Origin: an uncultured Pseudomonadales bacterium
GTDB taxonomy: Bacteria; Pseudomonadota; Gammaproteobacteria; Pseudomonadales; IMCC2047
Assembly (NCBI GenBank): GCA_947258895.1
Contig: CAMYKE010000008.1
Location: 1-11,723 of the forward strand
Length of the DNA stretch: 11,723 nt
Direction of reading: 5' to 3'
Part shown: positions 1 through 6,427 of the stretch, piece by piece
How the letters are laid out: every line of letters starts with the position of its first letter
Position numbering within the stretch: the first letter of the stretch is position 1
Position numbers and translations under genes: made by a program
Notes under the pieces: generated by a model
What the model was told of the DNA's origin: nothing
The model's input: the letters and a program-made list of their open reading frames with translations, nothing else
The model's database searches: none

Positions 1-154
1 TGGTTTGTTCGCCATCAATGACCAGGGTGTGGCCGGCATTGTGGCCACCCTGGAACCGCACTACGGCTTGCGCCTGGTCGGTCAACAGATCAACGATCTT
101 GCCTTTTCCCTCATCACCCCACTGGGTCCCCAATACTACAACACTCTTTCCCAT
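1..154 (-). CDS. purA: Adenylosuccinate synthetase PurA, N-terminal part (cut by window edge)
   Basis: PurA joins IMP and aspartate using GTP to make adenylosuccinate, the first committed step from IMP to AMP, in the cytoplasm. The ATG at 154 opens a frame that runs off the left edge after 51 codons. The fragment carries the family's N-terminal hallmarks: the GTP/IMP loop [12 protein letters not shown] (residues 11-22), with the presumed catalytic Asp14, and GGHNAGHT (36-43), with the presumed catalytic His42. These match Asp13 and His41 of the E. coli enzyme. The start lies 20 bases after the hisZ stop; the upstream AGAGAA is only a modest ribosome binding site. purA downstream of the hfl genes is the standard gammaproteobacterial arrangement. 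Identity is secure from the motifs; integrity of the rest cannot be judged. Confidence 0.96.
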   Translation of the reverse strand, partial: MGKSVVVLGTQWGDEGKGKIVDLLTDQAQAVVRFQGGHNAGHTLVIDGEQT

Positions 155-174
155 GCTACGATTTTCTCTGCTCG

Positions 175-1344
175 CTATTCTTGTAATTGCCAGCGATCTT
201 TTATTTTCACCAGCTTGCGTAGTTTCGCCTGCGCCGGCAAGCCCGCGCCCCCCAGATCCTTCAGCACCACCTCGCCCGTTTCCCTGAGTCGCCTGACCTC
301 CGCGGCGAGCGCCGGATCACTGTCTTCCGGCGCATGGATGGCGGTCACTGCGGGCGCCGGCCCCGACAGCAGCCGGGCCAGAGCCTTCAGGTCGGCACTA
401 AAACCAGTGGCAGGCCTGGCCCTGCCGAATACGCTACCAATATCATCATAGCGTCCGCCCTTGGCGATTGATTGGCCGTAACCATCGACGTACGCACTGA
501 ATACCACGCCAGTATGATATTGATAGCCTCGCAATTCTCCGAGGTCAAAATACAGGTCGATATCAGGATGTGCCGTAGTCACTGCCTCGGCGAGTTCCTC
601 GAGCTCAGCGATACAGTTCGCAACCGCCGGTACCGCTGCCAGTTTGAGTCGCGCCTCGGCGAGCACTTCGATACCGCCGTGGAGATCGACGAGAATACGC
701 AGCCGGTCACCCAGAACCTGCTCCTTCACCTCGGCGCCGATAAAGTCATCGAGTTCGGTAACCGCTTTCCTGCGCAGAATATCGAACAGTTCACGCTTTG
801 CGTCGACACCAAAAGCGGCGGATTCCACAATCGCGCGGTATACGCCAACGTGGCCCAAGTCAAGGTGCAGGCCCTGTAGACCAATACGTTCGAGTGTTTC
901 CAGCATCAGGTCGGCAATCTCGATATCCGCCGCCAATCGGGCGCTGCCGAACAACTCCGCGCCAATCTGCAGCGGACTGCGCGAGGGTAACAGGTTTGGC
1001 GACCGGGTGCGCAGTACGCTGCCGCTGTAACTCAGACGCACCACCCCATCGCGCTGCAGGCTGTGGGATGCCATCCGCGCGACCTGGGGTGTGATGTCGG
1101 CGCGAATTCCCATCATGCGCCCCGTCAGCTGGTCTGTGACCTTGAACGTCTGCAAGTCCAGTTCAGACCCAACGCCGGTGAGTAGCGACTCGAGGTACTC
1201 GATAAAGGGCGGGATAACGAGCTCGTAACCCCAGCTGTGGTAGAGGTCGAGCAGATCGCGCCGTAGCAGCTCGATCTGCCGCGCACGCGGCGGCAGCACC
1301 TCTTCGATGCCTTCGGGTAGTAACCATCGTATCGAATCTGTCAT
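175..1344 (-). CDS. hisZ: ATP phosphoribosyltransferase regulatory subunit HisZ
   Basis: HisZ is a catalytically dead paralogue of histidyl-tRNA synthetase. It assembles with a short-form HisG to make active, histidine-inhibited ATP phosphoribosyltransferase, the first step of histidine synthesis. The 389-residue product has the class II synthetase fold signature: [13 protein letters not shown] near residues 79-91 (motif 2 region), QIGAELFG at 126-133, and a late [13 protein letters not shown] resembling motif 3. The histidine-binding segment of true HisRS (a RGLDYYT-type sequence) appears as [12 protein letters not shown], and there is no C-terminal anticodon-binding domain. Both facts favour HisZ over HisS. 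The ATG at 1344 fits the family N-terminus ([14 protein letters not shown]) but has no clear Shine-Dalgarno sequence. It sits 33 bases after the DUF2065 stop and 20 bases before purA, so it is probably co-transcribed with purA. A short HisG should be encoded elsewhere in the genome. Confidence 0.94.
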   Translation of the reverse strand: MTDSIRWLLPEGIEEVLPPRARQIELLRRDLLDLYHSWGYELVIPPFIEYLESLLTGVGSELDLQTFKVTDQLTGRMMGIRADITPQVARMASHSLQRDGVVRLSYSGSVLRTRSPNLLPSRSPLQIGAELFGSARLAADIEIADLMLETLERIGLQGLHLDLGHVGVYRAIVESAAFGVDAKRELFDILRRKAVTELDDFIGAEVKEQVLGDRLRILVDLHGGIEVLAEARLKLAAVPAVANCIAELEELAEAVTTAHPDIDLYFDLGELRGYQYHTGVVFSAYVDGYGQSIAKGGRYDDIGSVFGRARPATGFSADLKALARLLSGPAPAVTAIHAPEDSDPALAAEVRRLRETGEVVLKDLGGAGLPAQAKLRKLVKIKDRWQLQE

Positions 1345-1353
1345 ACGTCTTGC

Positions 1354-1381
1354 GTTTTACTTGGCTCTTTGTGATCTTCAA
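1354..1381 (-). promoter_or_regulatory. Candidate weak sigma70 promoter before hisZ
   Basis: On the minus strand TTGAAG (1381-1376) and TAAAAC (1359-1354) are separated by 16 bases. Each matches four of six consensus positions. Initiation about seven bases downstream would start the message only a few bases before the hisZ ATG, which has no clear ribosome binding site. It is worth noting because an intrinsic terminator lies upstream, but matches of this quality occur by chance. Confidence 0.22.
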
Positions 1382-1563
1382 TTGATCAGATACAGCACGC
1401 CCGTCCCGATTAGCATGCTCACCAGCCCCATGATGCGCATGCTGCGGTCATCGATGGCGGCCAGGTATTCTACCATCGCCCGCCAGCGCGCGGGCGCCAG
1501 GAACGGAATGATTCCTTCGATCACCAGCATCAAACAAAAAGCGACTGCCAGATCATGCCACAT
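1378..1563 (-). CDS. yjeT: DUF2065 (YjeT-like) small inner-membrane protein
   Basis: This 61-residue hydrophobic protein has two likely membrane segments, roughly residues 4-23 (LAVAFCLMLVIEGIIPFLAP) and 43-60 (RIMGLVSMLIGTGVLYLI), joined by a short polar stretch containing RWRAMVEYLA. The layout (hydrophobic, E-G-x-x-P-x-L-x-P, W-R/K-x-M, second helix with a G-rich start) matches the DUF2065 family, and E. coli yjeT occupies the same place between hflC and purA. Its function is unknown; the position suggests an envelope role near HflKC, but that is only inference. The ATG at 1563 has no recognisable Shine-Dalgarno sequence. The coding region begins 29 bases downstream of the terminator T-tract that follows hflC, so its expression depends on read-through or on a promoter I cannot identify with confidence. 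Confidence 0.85.
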   Translation of the reverse strand: MWHDLAVAFCLMLVIEGIIPFLAPARWRAMVEYLAAIDDRSMRIMGLVSMLIGTGVLYLIN

Positions 1564-1592
1564 GGTGGGACGCGCGCAACTTTGCTACTCAC

Positions 1593-1616
1593 AAAAAAGC
1601 CGGGCTTGCACCCGGC
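1593..1616 (-). terminator. Rho-independent terminator after hflC
   Basis: Read on the minus strand, GCCGGG (1616-1611), a six-base loop TGCAAG and CCCGGC (1604-1599) form a perfect six-pair all-GC stem, followed at once by six T residues (1598-1593). It begins 24 bases after the hflC stop codon and ends 29 bases before the DUF2065 start. This is the only classical intrinsic terminator I find in the window. It should end much of the transcription of the hfq/hflXKC segment. Confidence 0.88.
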
Positions 1617-1640
1617 CAGGTTATATCGGCAACAGCAGGT

Positions 1641-2513
1641 CTACTCGCCACCCGATTTATTCAGGTACTCGAAGAACTCGCTGTCGGTATCGATGATCAT
1701 CATATCGTTACCTTTGCCAAAGCTGCTCTTATAGGCCGTCAGGCTGCGGGAAAAGGCATAGAATTCGGGATCCCGGTTGAAAGCATCGGCATAAATCGCG
1801 GCCGCTGTAGCGTCACCTTCACCGCGTACCTTTTCCGCATCCCGATAGGCCTCGGCCTCGATGATCACCTTCTGGCGATCGGCATCGGCCTCGATCGCCT
1901 GCGCGACTTCACGCCCCTGCGCCCGATACTCGCGCGCGATACGCTCCCGTTCCGAGGCCATCCGGTTAAACACGGAACTACTGACTTCGGGAGGCAGATC
2001 AATTTTCTTGACCCGCACATCGACGACCTCGATACCCAGTTCATCAAGGGCAACGCGATTCAATTCCCGGGTCAGTTCAACCATCAACTGATCCCGCTCC
2101 CCGGAAACTACCTCATGCATGGTGCGCTTGCCGAACTGGTTCCGTAGTCCGGTATCGACCCGGGAAGTCAGCAGGCGTTGGGCCACGAATTCATCACCCG
2201 AGGTTGCGGTATAGAACTTTTCCACCGCGGCGATTCGCCATTTGATGTAGGAATCCACGATCAGCGCCTTTTTCTCCAGGGTCAGGTAGCGCTGTTTACG
2301 CGCATCGAGAGTCAACAGGCGGCCATCGAACTTGCGCACCTTGTTGACGATTGGTAGCCTGAAATGCAGACCCGGCTGCACATCGGCATTGACTACTTCA
2401 CCGAATCGCAGCAGCACCGCTCGTTCCCGCTCGGACACAATAAACAGGCACTGTGAGGCAACGAAGATTACCGACAATACCGCGACTAAAGAAACCATCC
2501 CTTTAGTGGACAT
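1641..2513 (-). CDS. hflC: FtsH modulator subunit HflC (SPFH/band 7 protein)
   Basis: HflC pairs with HflK in a large ring-like complex anchored in the inner membrane with its bulk in the periplasm. The complex binds the FtsH protease and limits its degradation of membrane and other substrates. The 290-residue product starts with a membrane anchor (residues 7-26), then the SPFH domain: SERERAVLLRFGEV (27-40), PGLHFRLP (47-54), and the conserved C-terminal helix with RMASERERIAREYRAQG (184-200) and AEAYRDAEKVRGEGDA (220-235). It ends with YADAFNRDPEFYAF (241-254), typical of HflC. It is shorter than the 334-residue E. coli protein, as is usual in Pseudomonas-like bacteria. Its ATG follows the hflK stop by one base, and GGGAGG lies about 9-10 bases upstream, so the two are translationally coupled. 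The intrinsic terminator follows directly. Confidence 0.96.
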   Translation of the reverse strand: MSTKGMVSLVAVLSVIFVASQCLFIVSERERAVLLRFGEVVNADVQPGLHFRLPIVNKVRKFDGRLLTLDARKQRYLTLEKKALIVDSYIKWRIAAVEKFYTATSGDEFVAQRLLTSRVDTGLRNQFGKRTMHEVVSGERDQLMVELTRELNRVALDELGIEVVDVRVKKIDLPPEVSSSVFNRMASERERIAREYRAQGREVAQAIEADADRQKVIIEAEAYRDAEKVRGEGDATAAAIYADAFNRDPEFYAFSRSLTAYKSSFGKGNDMMIIDTDSEFFEYLNKSGGE

Positions 2514-2514
2514 A

Positions 2515-3681
2515 TTAACGGCCCTCCCTCAGGCGTGAACTGTTTTGCCGCTCTCGAATCCTCTCGATCACCTGGTTGGTCAGGTTTTCGAGGTCACGGT
2601 CGGTAATCCCTGCCGCACTGGACGAGACGCCGGCACCGGGCTGAGCGAGCTTATCGAGCGGTAGATAAAGCATGTTGTTCCCGCCCTCGACATCGACCAT
2701 GACTTTACTGGTCGTGGAGTAAACCTCCTGGACGGCATCCAGGTACATACGTTCGCGGGTTACCTTGGGCGCTTTTGTATATTCGGTTAATAACTTGATG
2801 AAGCGATCCGCTTCACCTTCAGCCCGCGATATCGCCTCCGCTTTATAGGCTATCGACTCTTCAAACAGCCGCTTGGCATATCCACGCGCAATCGGAATGA
2901 TACCATTGGCATAAGCCTGGGCCTCATTCCTGACCCGTTGTTCATCTTCCTTGGCCTTGATCACGTCATCGAACGCGGCCTGAACCTCTTGCGGCGCCTG
3001 TGCATCCTCAATATTGACCCGGCTAATTTGCAACCCGGTGCCATAATTGCTGAGGTATTCCTGTAAGCGCGCTTGCACATCGGTGGCCAGCAATTCGCGA
3101 CCCTCGGTGAGCACACTGTCCATCGTGGAACTGCCTACCACGTGGCGCAGCGCGCTATCCGTGGCGTGGGTGAGCGACAATTCCGGATCCCGCACTTTCA
3201 GGTAATAATCCCTGGGATTATCGATGATGTACTGGACCGACAGGCTGATGTCGACAATATTTTCGTCCTGGGTCAGCATCGTGCCCTTGGAGTCGTGGGA
3301 CTGCACCTTGGTCACATTGATCTTGGCGACTTCGTCGATCAGGGGCGGATTCCAGTGCAATCCTGGCAGTACTACCTCGTAAAACTTGCCAAGCCGCAGC
3401 ACCACGCCACGCTCCTGCTGGTCAACAGTATAGACACCGAACGCCGCCCATAAGAGCAGCGCCCCGATCAAACCGGCGAGGAAAGCGCCGCTGCCTAATC
3501 CCGGGCCGCCACCACTTTTGCCACCACCGGAGCGGGGTCCCTTACCGCCAAATATTTTGCCCAGTTTCTCCTGTAACTTGCGTGCCACATCATCCAGATC
3601 GGGTGGCCCCTGATTGCCGCCGCCGCGGTTACCTTGCCAGGGATCTCGATCGTCTTGATTACCCGGTTCATTCCAGGCCAT
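2515..3681 (-). CDS. hflK: FtsH modulator subunit HflK (SPFH/band 7 protein)
   Basis: HflK is the partner of HflC in the inner-membrane complex that regulates FtsH. The 388-residue product opens with the family's cytoplasmic tail, MAWNEPGNQDDRDPW (1-15) and QGPPDLDD (24-31). A glycine-rich stretch follows (about 45-66), then one membrane segment (about 66-84) and the SPFH core from VDQQERGVVLRLGKF (86-100). Further matches are ATDSALRHVVG (173-183), TEGRELL (192-198) and AEGEADRF (287-294). I chose the ATG at 3681 because it gives the conserved MAWN start and has GGAG six bases upstream. An in-frame TTG at 3693 would add four residues and include that binding site inside the gene. The C-terminal tail after about residue 345 is low-complexity, as is common here. 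The gap to hflX is 119 bases and holds a candidate promoter. Confidence 0.96.
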   Translation of the reverse strand: MAWNEPGNQDDRDPWQGNRGGGNQGPPDLDDVARKLQEKLGKIFGGKGPRSGGGKSGGGPGLGSGAFLAGLIGALLLWAAFGVYTVDQQERGVVLRLGKFYEVVLPGLHWNPPLIDEVAKINVTKVQSHDSKGTMLTQDENIVDISLSVQYIIDNPRDYYLKVRDPELSLTHATDSALRHVVGSSTMDSVLTEGRELLATDVQARLQEYLSNYGTGLQISRVNIEDAQAPQEVQAAFDDVIKAKEDEQRVRNEAQAYANGIIPIARGYAKRLFEESIAYKAEAISRAEGEADRFIKLLTEYTKAPKVTRERMYLDAVQEVYSTTSKVMVDVEGGNNMLYLPLDKLAQPGAGVSSSAAGITDRDLENLTNQVIERIRERQNSSRLREGR

Positions 3682-3743
3682 ATGCTTCTCCAAACTTTAC
3701 AAAATGCTTCATTTGTCGGACGGTTTGCTCAAAAGAGACCCGC

Positions 3744-3772
3744 ATTCTAGAGATCGGGGTATCAGGCTGCAA
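3744..3772 (-). promoter_or_regulatory. Candidate sigma70 promoter for hflK-hflC
   Basis: In the 119-base gap between hflX and hflK the minus strand reads TTGCAG (3772-3767), 17 bases, then TAGAAT (3749-3744). The -10 matches five of six consensus bases and the spacing is optimal; the -35 has only the TTG and is weak. Initiation near 3737 would leave a leader of about 55 bases before the hflK ATG. No terminator precedes it, so it would add to read-through from hfq-hflX rather than replace it. Confidence 0.42.
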
Positions 3773-3800
3773 GCCAAAAACGATGGTGGATGCCAGTATC

Positions 3801-5057
3801 TTACCCGCGCTGCAGAATCCGCTCGTAGTCCTGCTTGGGCAACTGCACTTGCAGGATATATTCTCCAGCTTCACTGATACGCTCCGCTGTCACTGCTCCC
3901 TGTGCATAAAACAATGCGCGTAAACGACCATTGTGCGCGGGAATATGCAATTCTTCCCGCACGATATCCATCGCCACCCGCTCCGTAATCGCCTGCATGA
4001 GCAACTCCAGGCCATGGTTCTCCTGGGCCGAAACCCAAACCCGCACCGGTCTGCCCTGCTCATCCCGGTCAATGCGCGGCGGTTGCGCCAGCAAATCAAC
4101 CTTGTTGTAAACCATCAATGTCGGCACATCACGCGCACTGATTTCATCGAGCACGAATTCGACTTGCTCAATATTCGAATCACGATTCTCATCGGCGGCA
4201 TCGACCACGTGCAGCAGCAGCGTGGAATCTGCGGTTTCCTGCAGGGTAGCCCGGAATGCCTCTACCAGCTTGTGCGGCAGGTGACGAATAAAGCCTACCG
4301 TATCTGCCAGCACCACACCGCCTACTCCGTCCAGCTCCACGCGCCGCAAGGTTGGATCCAGGGTGGCGAACAACTGGTCGGCGGCATAGACCGTTGCCGA
4401 AGTCAGCTGGTTGAATAATGTCGATTTGCCGGCATTGGTGTACCCGACCAGGGTCACACCCGGCACGGCAGCGCGCTTGCGCGCCCGGCGACCTTGCTCG
4501 CGCTGTTTGCGCACTTTGTCGAGCCGTTTACGGATCGACTTGATGCGTGCGCCGAGCAGGCGCCGGTCCGTTTCCAGCTGGGTTTCACCCGGGCCACGTA
4601 ACCCGATGCCGCCCTTTTGCCGCTCCAGGTGGGTCCAGCCCCGCACCAATCGCGTGGACAGGTGTTGCAGTTGCGCCAGCTCCACCTGCAACTTCCCTTC
4701 ATGGGTACGGGCGCGCTGCGCGAAAATATCGAGAATCAGGCCGGTTCGGTCGAGCACCCGGCATTTGAGTTCCTGCTCGAGATTACGTTCCTGGCTGGCG
4801 GACAGCGCATGATTGAAGAGCACGATTTCAGCACCCTCCTGCGCTACACTTTCGCGGATCTCATCCACCTTGCCAATGCCGACGAAGAACCGCGCACTCG
4901 GCAGCGACCTTTTTGCGGTAATCAGGGAGACGGGCGCCGCGCCCGCAGACCTTGCCAGCTCCTGAAATTCCTGGCTGTCCTCCTGCTCGAGCTGATCTTG
5001 CAGCTCAAGGTGAACAAGAATCGCACGTTCACCGCTTTGTGGACGCTCAAAAAACAA
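3801..5057 (-). CDS. hflX: Ribosome-associated GTPase HflX
   Basis: HflX is a cytoplasmic GTPase that binds the 50S subunit and splits stalled 70S ribosomes, notably under heat stress. The 418-residue product has the N-terminal HflX domain with FVGIGKVDEI (58-67), HALSASQERNLE (83-94) and DRTGLILDIFAQRARTHEGK (103-122). Next comes the GIGLRGPGETQLETDRR linker (150-166). The G domain shows G1 GYTNAGKST (205-213), G2 around ATLDPT (231-236), G3 DTVGF (252-256), G4 NKVD (318-321) and G5 VSAQ (342-345). The reading frame has a stop shortly upstream, and the only usable start that gives the family N-terminus (MFFER..GERA) is a TTG at 5057. It is preceded by only a poor GTAGAG. It lies 29 bases after hfq, so it is likely translated weakly from the hfq message. 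It is somewhat shorter at the C-terminus than the E. coli protein (426). Confidence 0.95.
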   Translation of the reverse strand: MFFERPQSGERAILVHLELQDQLEQEDSQEFQELARSAGAAPVSLITAKRSLPSARFFVGIGKVDEIRESVAQEGAEIVLFNHALSASQERNLEQELKCRVLDRTGLILDIFAQRARTHEGKLQVELAQLQHLSTRLVRGWTHLERQKGGIGLRGPGETQLETDRRLLGARIKSIRKRLDKVRKQREQGRRARKRAAVPGVTLVGYTNAGKSTLFNQLTSATVYAADQLFATLDPTLRRVELDGVGGVVLADTVGFIRHLPHKLVEAFRATLQETADSTLLLHVVDAADENRDSNIEQVEFVLDEISARDVPTLMVYNKVDLLAQPPRIDRDEQGRPVRVWVSAQENHGLELLMQAITERVAMDIVREELHIPAHNGRLRALFYAQGAVTAERISEAGEYILQVQLPKQDYERILQRG

Positions 5058-5086
5058 AAGCTCTACTTAGTCTCGCAATCACACTG

Positions 5087-5323
5087 TCATGCAGCGGGGG
5101 GTTCCGATGCAGGTATCTGTACATTCCGGGCTGGTACCACTGTGGAAATTGCGTGCTTGTATACCATCTGGCTGACGGAGTTTTTTAACAGGACCACGAA
5201 CTGATCGAAAGATTCGATCTGTCCCTGCAACTTAATACCGTTTACCAAAAATATTGACACTTGTACCCGTTCTTTCCGTAAGGCGTTAAGAAAAGGGTCT
5301 TGTAAAGAGTGCCCTTTCGACAT
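5087..5323 (-). CDS. hfq: RNA chaperone Hfq
   Basis: Hfq is a hexameric Sm-like protein that binds small RNAs and mRNAs and promotes their pairing, controlling translation and RNA decay. The 78-residue product is near-canonical. [20 protein letters not shown] is the N-terminal helix with the Gln8 and Asp9 proximal-face residues. The Sm1 strand region includes [22 protein letters not shown] (25-46) with a usual distal-face stretch. The Sm2 motif [10 protein letters not shown] is at 55-64. The C-terminal tail is short (about 12 residues), as in Pseudomonas-like Hfq and unlike the long tail of E. coli. The ATG at 5323 has AAGGAG seven bases upstream, the best ribosome binding site in the window, in keeping with an abundant protein. 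It is set off from miaA by a 110-base leader region that may carry its own promoter. Confidence 0.98.
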   Translation of the reverse strand: MSKGHSLQDPFLNALRKERVQVSIFLVNGIKLQGQIESFDQFVVLLKNSVSQMVYKHAISTVVPARNVQIPASEPPAA

Positions 5324-5342
5324 TGCGTATCTCCTTTAACGC

Positions 5343-5362
5343 TTCGGCAGTCTATTACCGAA
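5343..5362 (-). other. Small hairpin in the hfq leader
   Basis: A perfect five-pair stem (TTCGG with CCGAA, ten-base loop) lies roughly 20 bases upstream of the hfq start and just before its AAGGAG. There is no T-tract, so it is not a terminator. In E. coli Hfq represses its own message through the 5' leader; a comparable role for this element is only a possibility. Confidence 0.35.
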
Positions 5363-5432
5363 ACTAACTCATTGTTTTACTTGGTTATCAGCTACTATCG
5401 TAATAACCCCACAGGTTGCAACTATACCACTA

Positions 5433-5463
5433 ATTATATTGTGGTGCGCTGCAAAAATTTCAA
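5433..5463 (-). promoter_or_regulatory. Candidate sigma70 promoter for hfq, overlapping the miaA stop
   Basis: On the minus strand TTGAAA (5463-5458) is followed after 19 bases by a perfect TATAAT (5438-5433) that overlaps the miaA stop codon. The hexamers are good (five and six matches) but the spacer is two bases too long. A second weak pair, TTGCAA with GATAGT 16 bases on, lies further into the 110-base gap. E. coli hfq is also served by promoters in and after miaA, which makes a local promoter plausible. Confidence 0.4.
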
Positions 5464-6390
5464 TACCTCGTCAGTTACTTTTCTGATACGCGGATCGAAT
5501 TCATTCAGATCAGGCCATCCCCGCAGCCAGGTCAACTGACGTTTTGCCAGTTGCCGCGTAGCGACAATAGCCCGCCGCGCCATTTCGGAATCATCGGTGT
5601 CGCCGGCCAGGTAATCCCAGACCTGTCGGTAGCCCACCGCGCGCATTGACGGCAAGTCACGATGCAGGTCCTGTCGCCCGTACAAGCCCTGCACTTCGGC
5701 AACCAGGCCCTGGTCCAGCATCTCTTCAAAACGGCGCTCGATTCGCGCATGCAACAGCGCCCGGTCCGACGGAATGACCGCTATATTGACCAGGCGGAAG
5801 GGAAATCGTTCTGACCCGAGAGAGCCGTTTTTCTGCGCCTGCCAGTGCTTTCCAAGCGCAACACCCGTCAGCTCGTAGACCTCGAGGGCGCGCGTCAGAC
5901 GCTGCGGGTTGTTGGGATGAATCACAGCCGCAGCGAGCGGGTCTATCTGCTCCAATCGCTCGTACAACGCCCCCCAGCCGATTGCGTCCGCCTGCCGCCG
6001 AATGCGCTCCCGAACCGCCGGGTCAGCGGCAGGCAGCTTTGCCAAGCCGTCGCGCAGTGCCCTGAAATACAGCATCGTACCTCCGACCAGCAGCGGTATC
6101 CTTCCAGCGGCAACAATTGCGTGCATTTCCTCGAGGGCGTCGCGACGAAAATCCGCCGCCGAATACGGCTCGGCAGGATCGCGAATATCGATCAGGCGGT
6201 GCGGTGCCCGCGCCCGGGTAGCCGCATCCGGTTTCGCGGTACCAATATCCATGCCGCGGTACACCTGGCTGGAATCCACGCTGATGATGTCACAGGGCAG
6301 CCGCTCGACCAGCTCCAGCGCCAGGTCGGTTTTACCAGACGCCGTCGGCCCCATAACACATATTGCGACGGGGGCATTCTCGCTAATCAT
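5434..6390 (-). CDS. miaA: tRNA dimethylallyltransferase MiaA
   Basis: MiaA transfers a dimethylallyl group from DMAPP to N6 of A37 in tRNAs that read UNN codons; MiaB then completes ms2i6A. From the ATG at 6390 the product has 318 residues, close to the usual 316. It shows the P-loop GPTASGKT (14-21), the substrate-site segment [16 protein letters not shown] (39-54), [13 protein letters not shown] (100-112) and [16 protein letters not shown] (161-176). The frame stays open upstream to 6495, but those 35 residues overlap mutL and match nothing in the family. A GTG at 6402 with GGAG four bases upstream is a real alternative start that would add four residues; the ATG has only a weak GGTGG. The start lies 37 bases after the mutL stop. 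The hfq leader follows. Confidence 0.95.
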   Translation of the reverse strand: MISENAPVAICVMGPTASGKTDLALELVERLPCDIISVDSSQVYRGMDIGTAKPDAATRARAPHRLIDIRDPAEPYSAADFRRDALEEMHAIVAAGRIPLLVGGTMLYFRALRDGLAKLPAADPAVRERIRRQADAIGWGALYERLEQIDPLAAAVIHPNNPQRLTRALEVYELTGVALGKHWQAQKNGSLGSERFPFRLVNIAVIPSDRALLHARIERRFEEMLDQGLVAEVQGLYGRQDLHRDLPSMRAVGYRQVWDYLAGDTDDSEMARRAIVATRQLAKRQLTWLRGWPDLNEFDPRIRKVTDEVLKFLQRTTI

Positions 6391-6427
6391 ACCAGCATCC
6401 ACCCCGCTCCGCGCACTGTCCTTTGTG

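Noticed and set aside
5..451. Plus-strand open frame of 148 codons opposite purA and hisZ
   Set aside because: It runs antisense through the clear N-terminus of purA and the end of hisZ, and its translation resembles no protein I know; it is a by-product of GC-rich coding sequence.
175..1344. Calling this gene histidyl-tRNA synthetase (hisS)
   Set aside because: It lacks the anticodon-binding domain and the HisRS histidine-binding sequence, and its position before purA is that of hisZ.
3682..3693. TTG start for hflK four codons upstream
   Set aside because: The codons include the GGAG that serves the ATG at 3681, and the family conserves MAWN as the N-terminus.
3763..3780. GGCT-TGC-AGCC hairpin as an hflX terminator
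   Set aside because: The stem has only four pairs and the T run lies before it on the transcribed strand, not after it.
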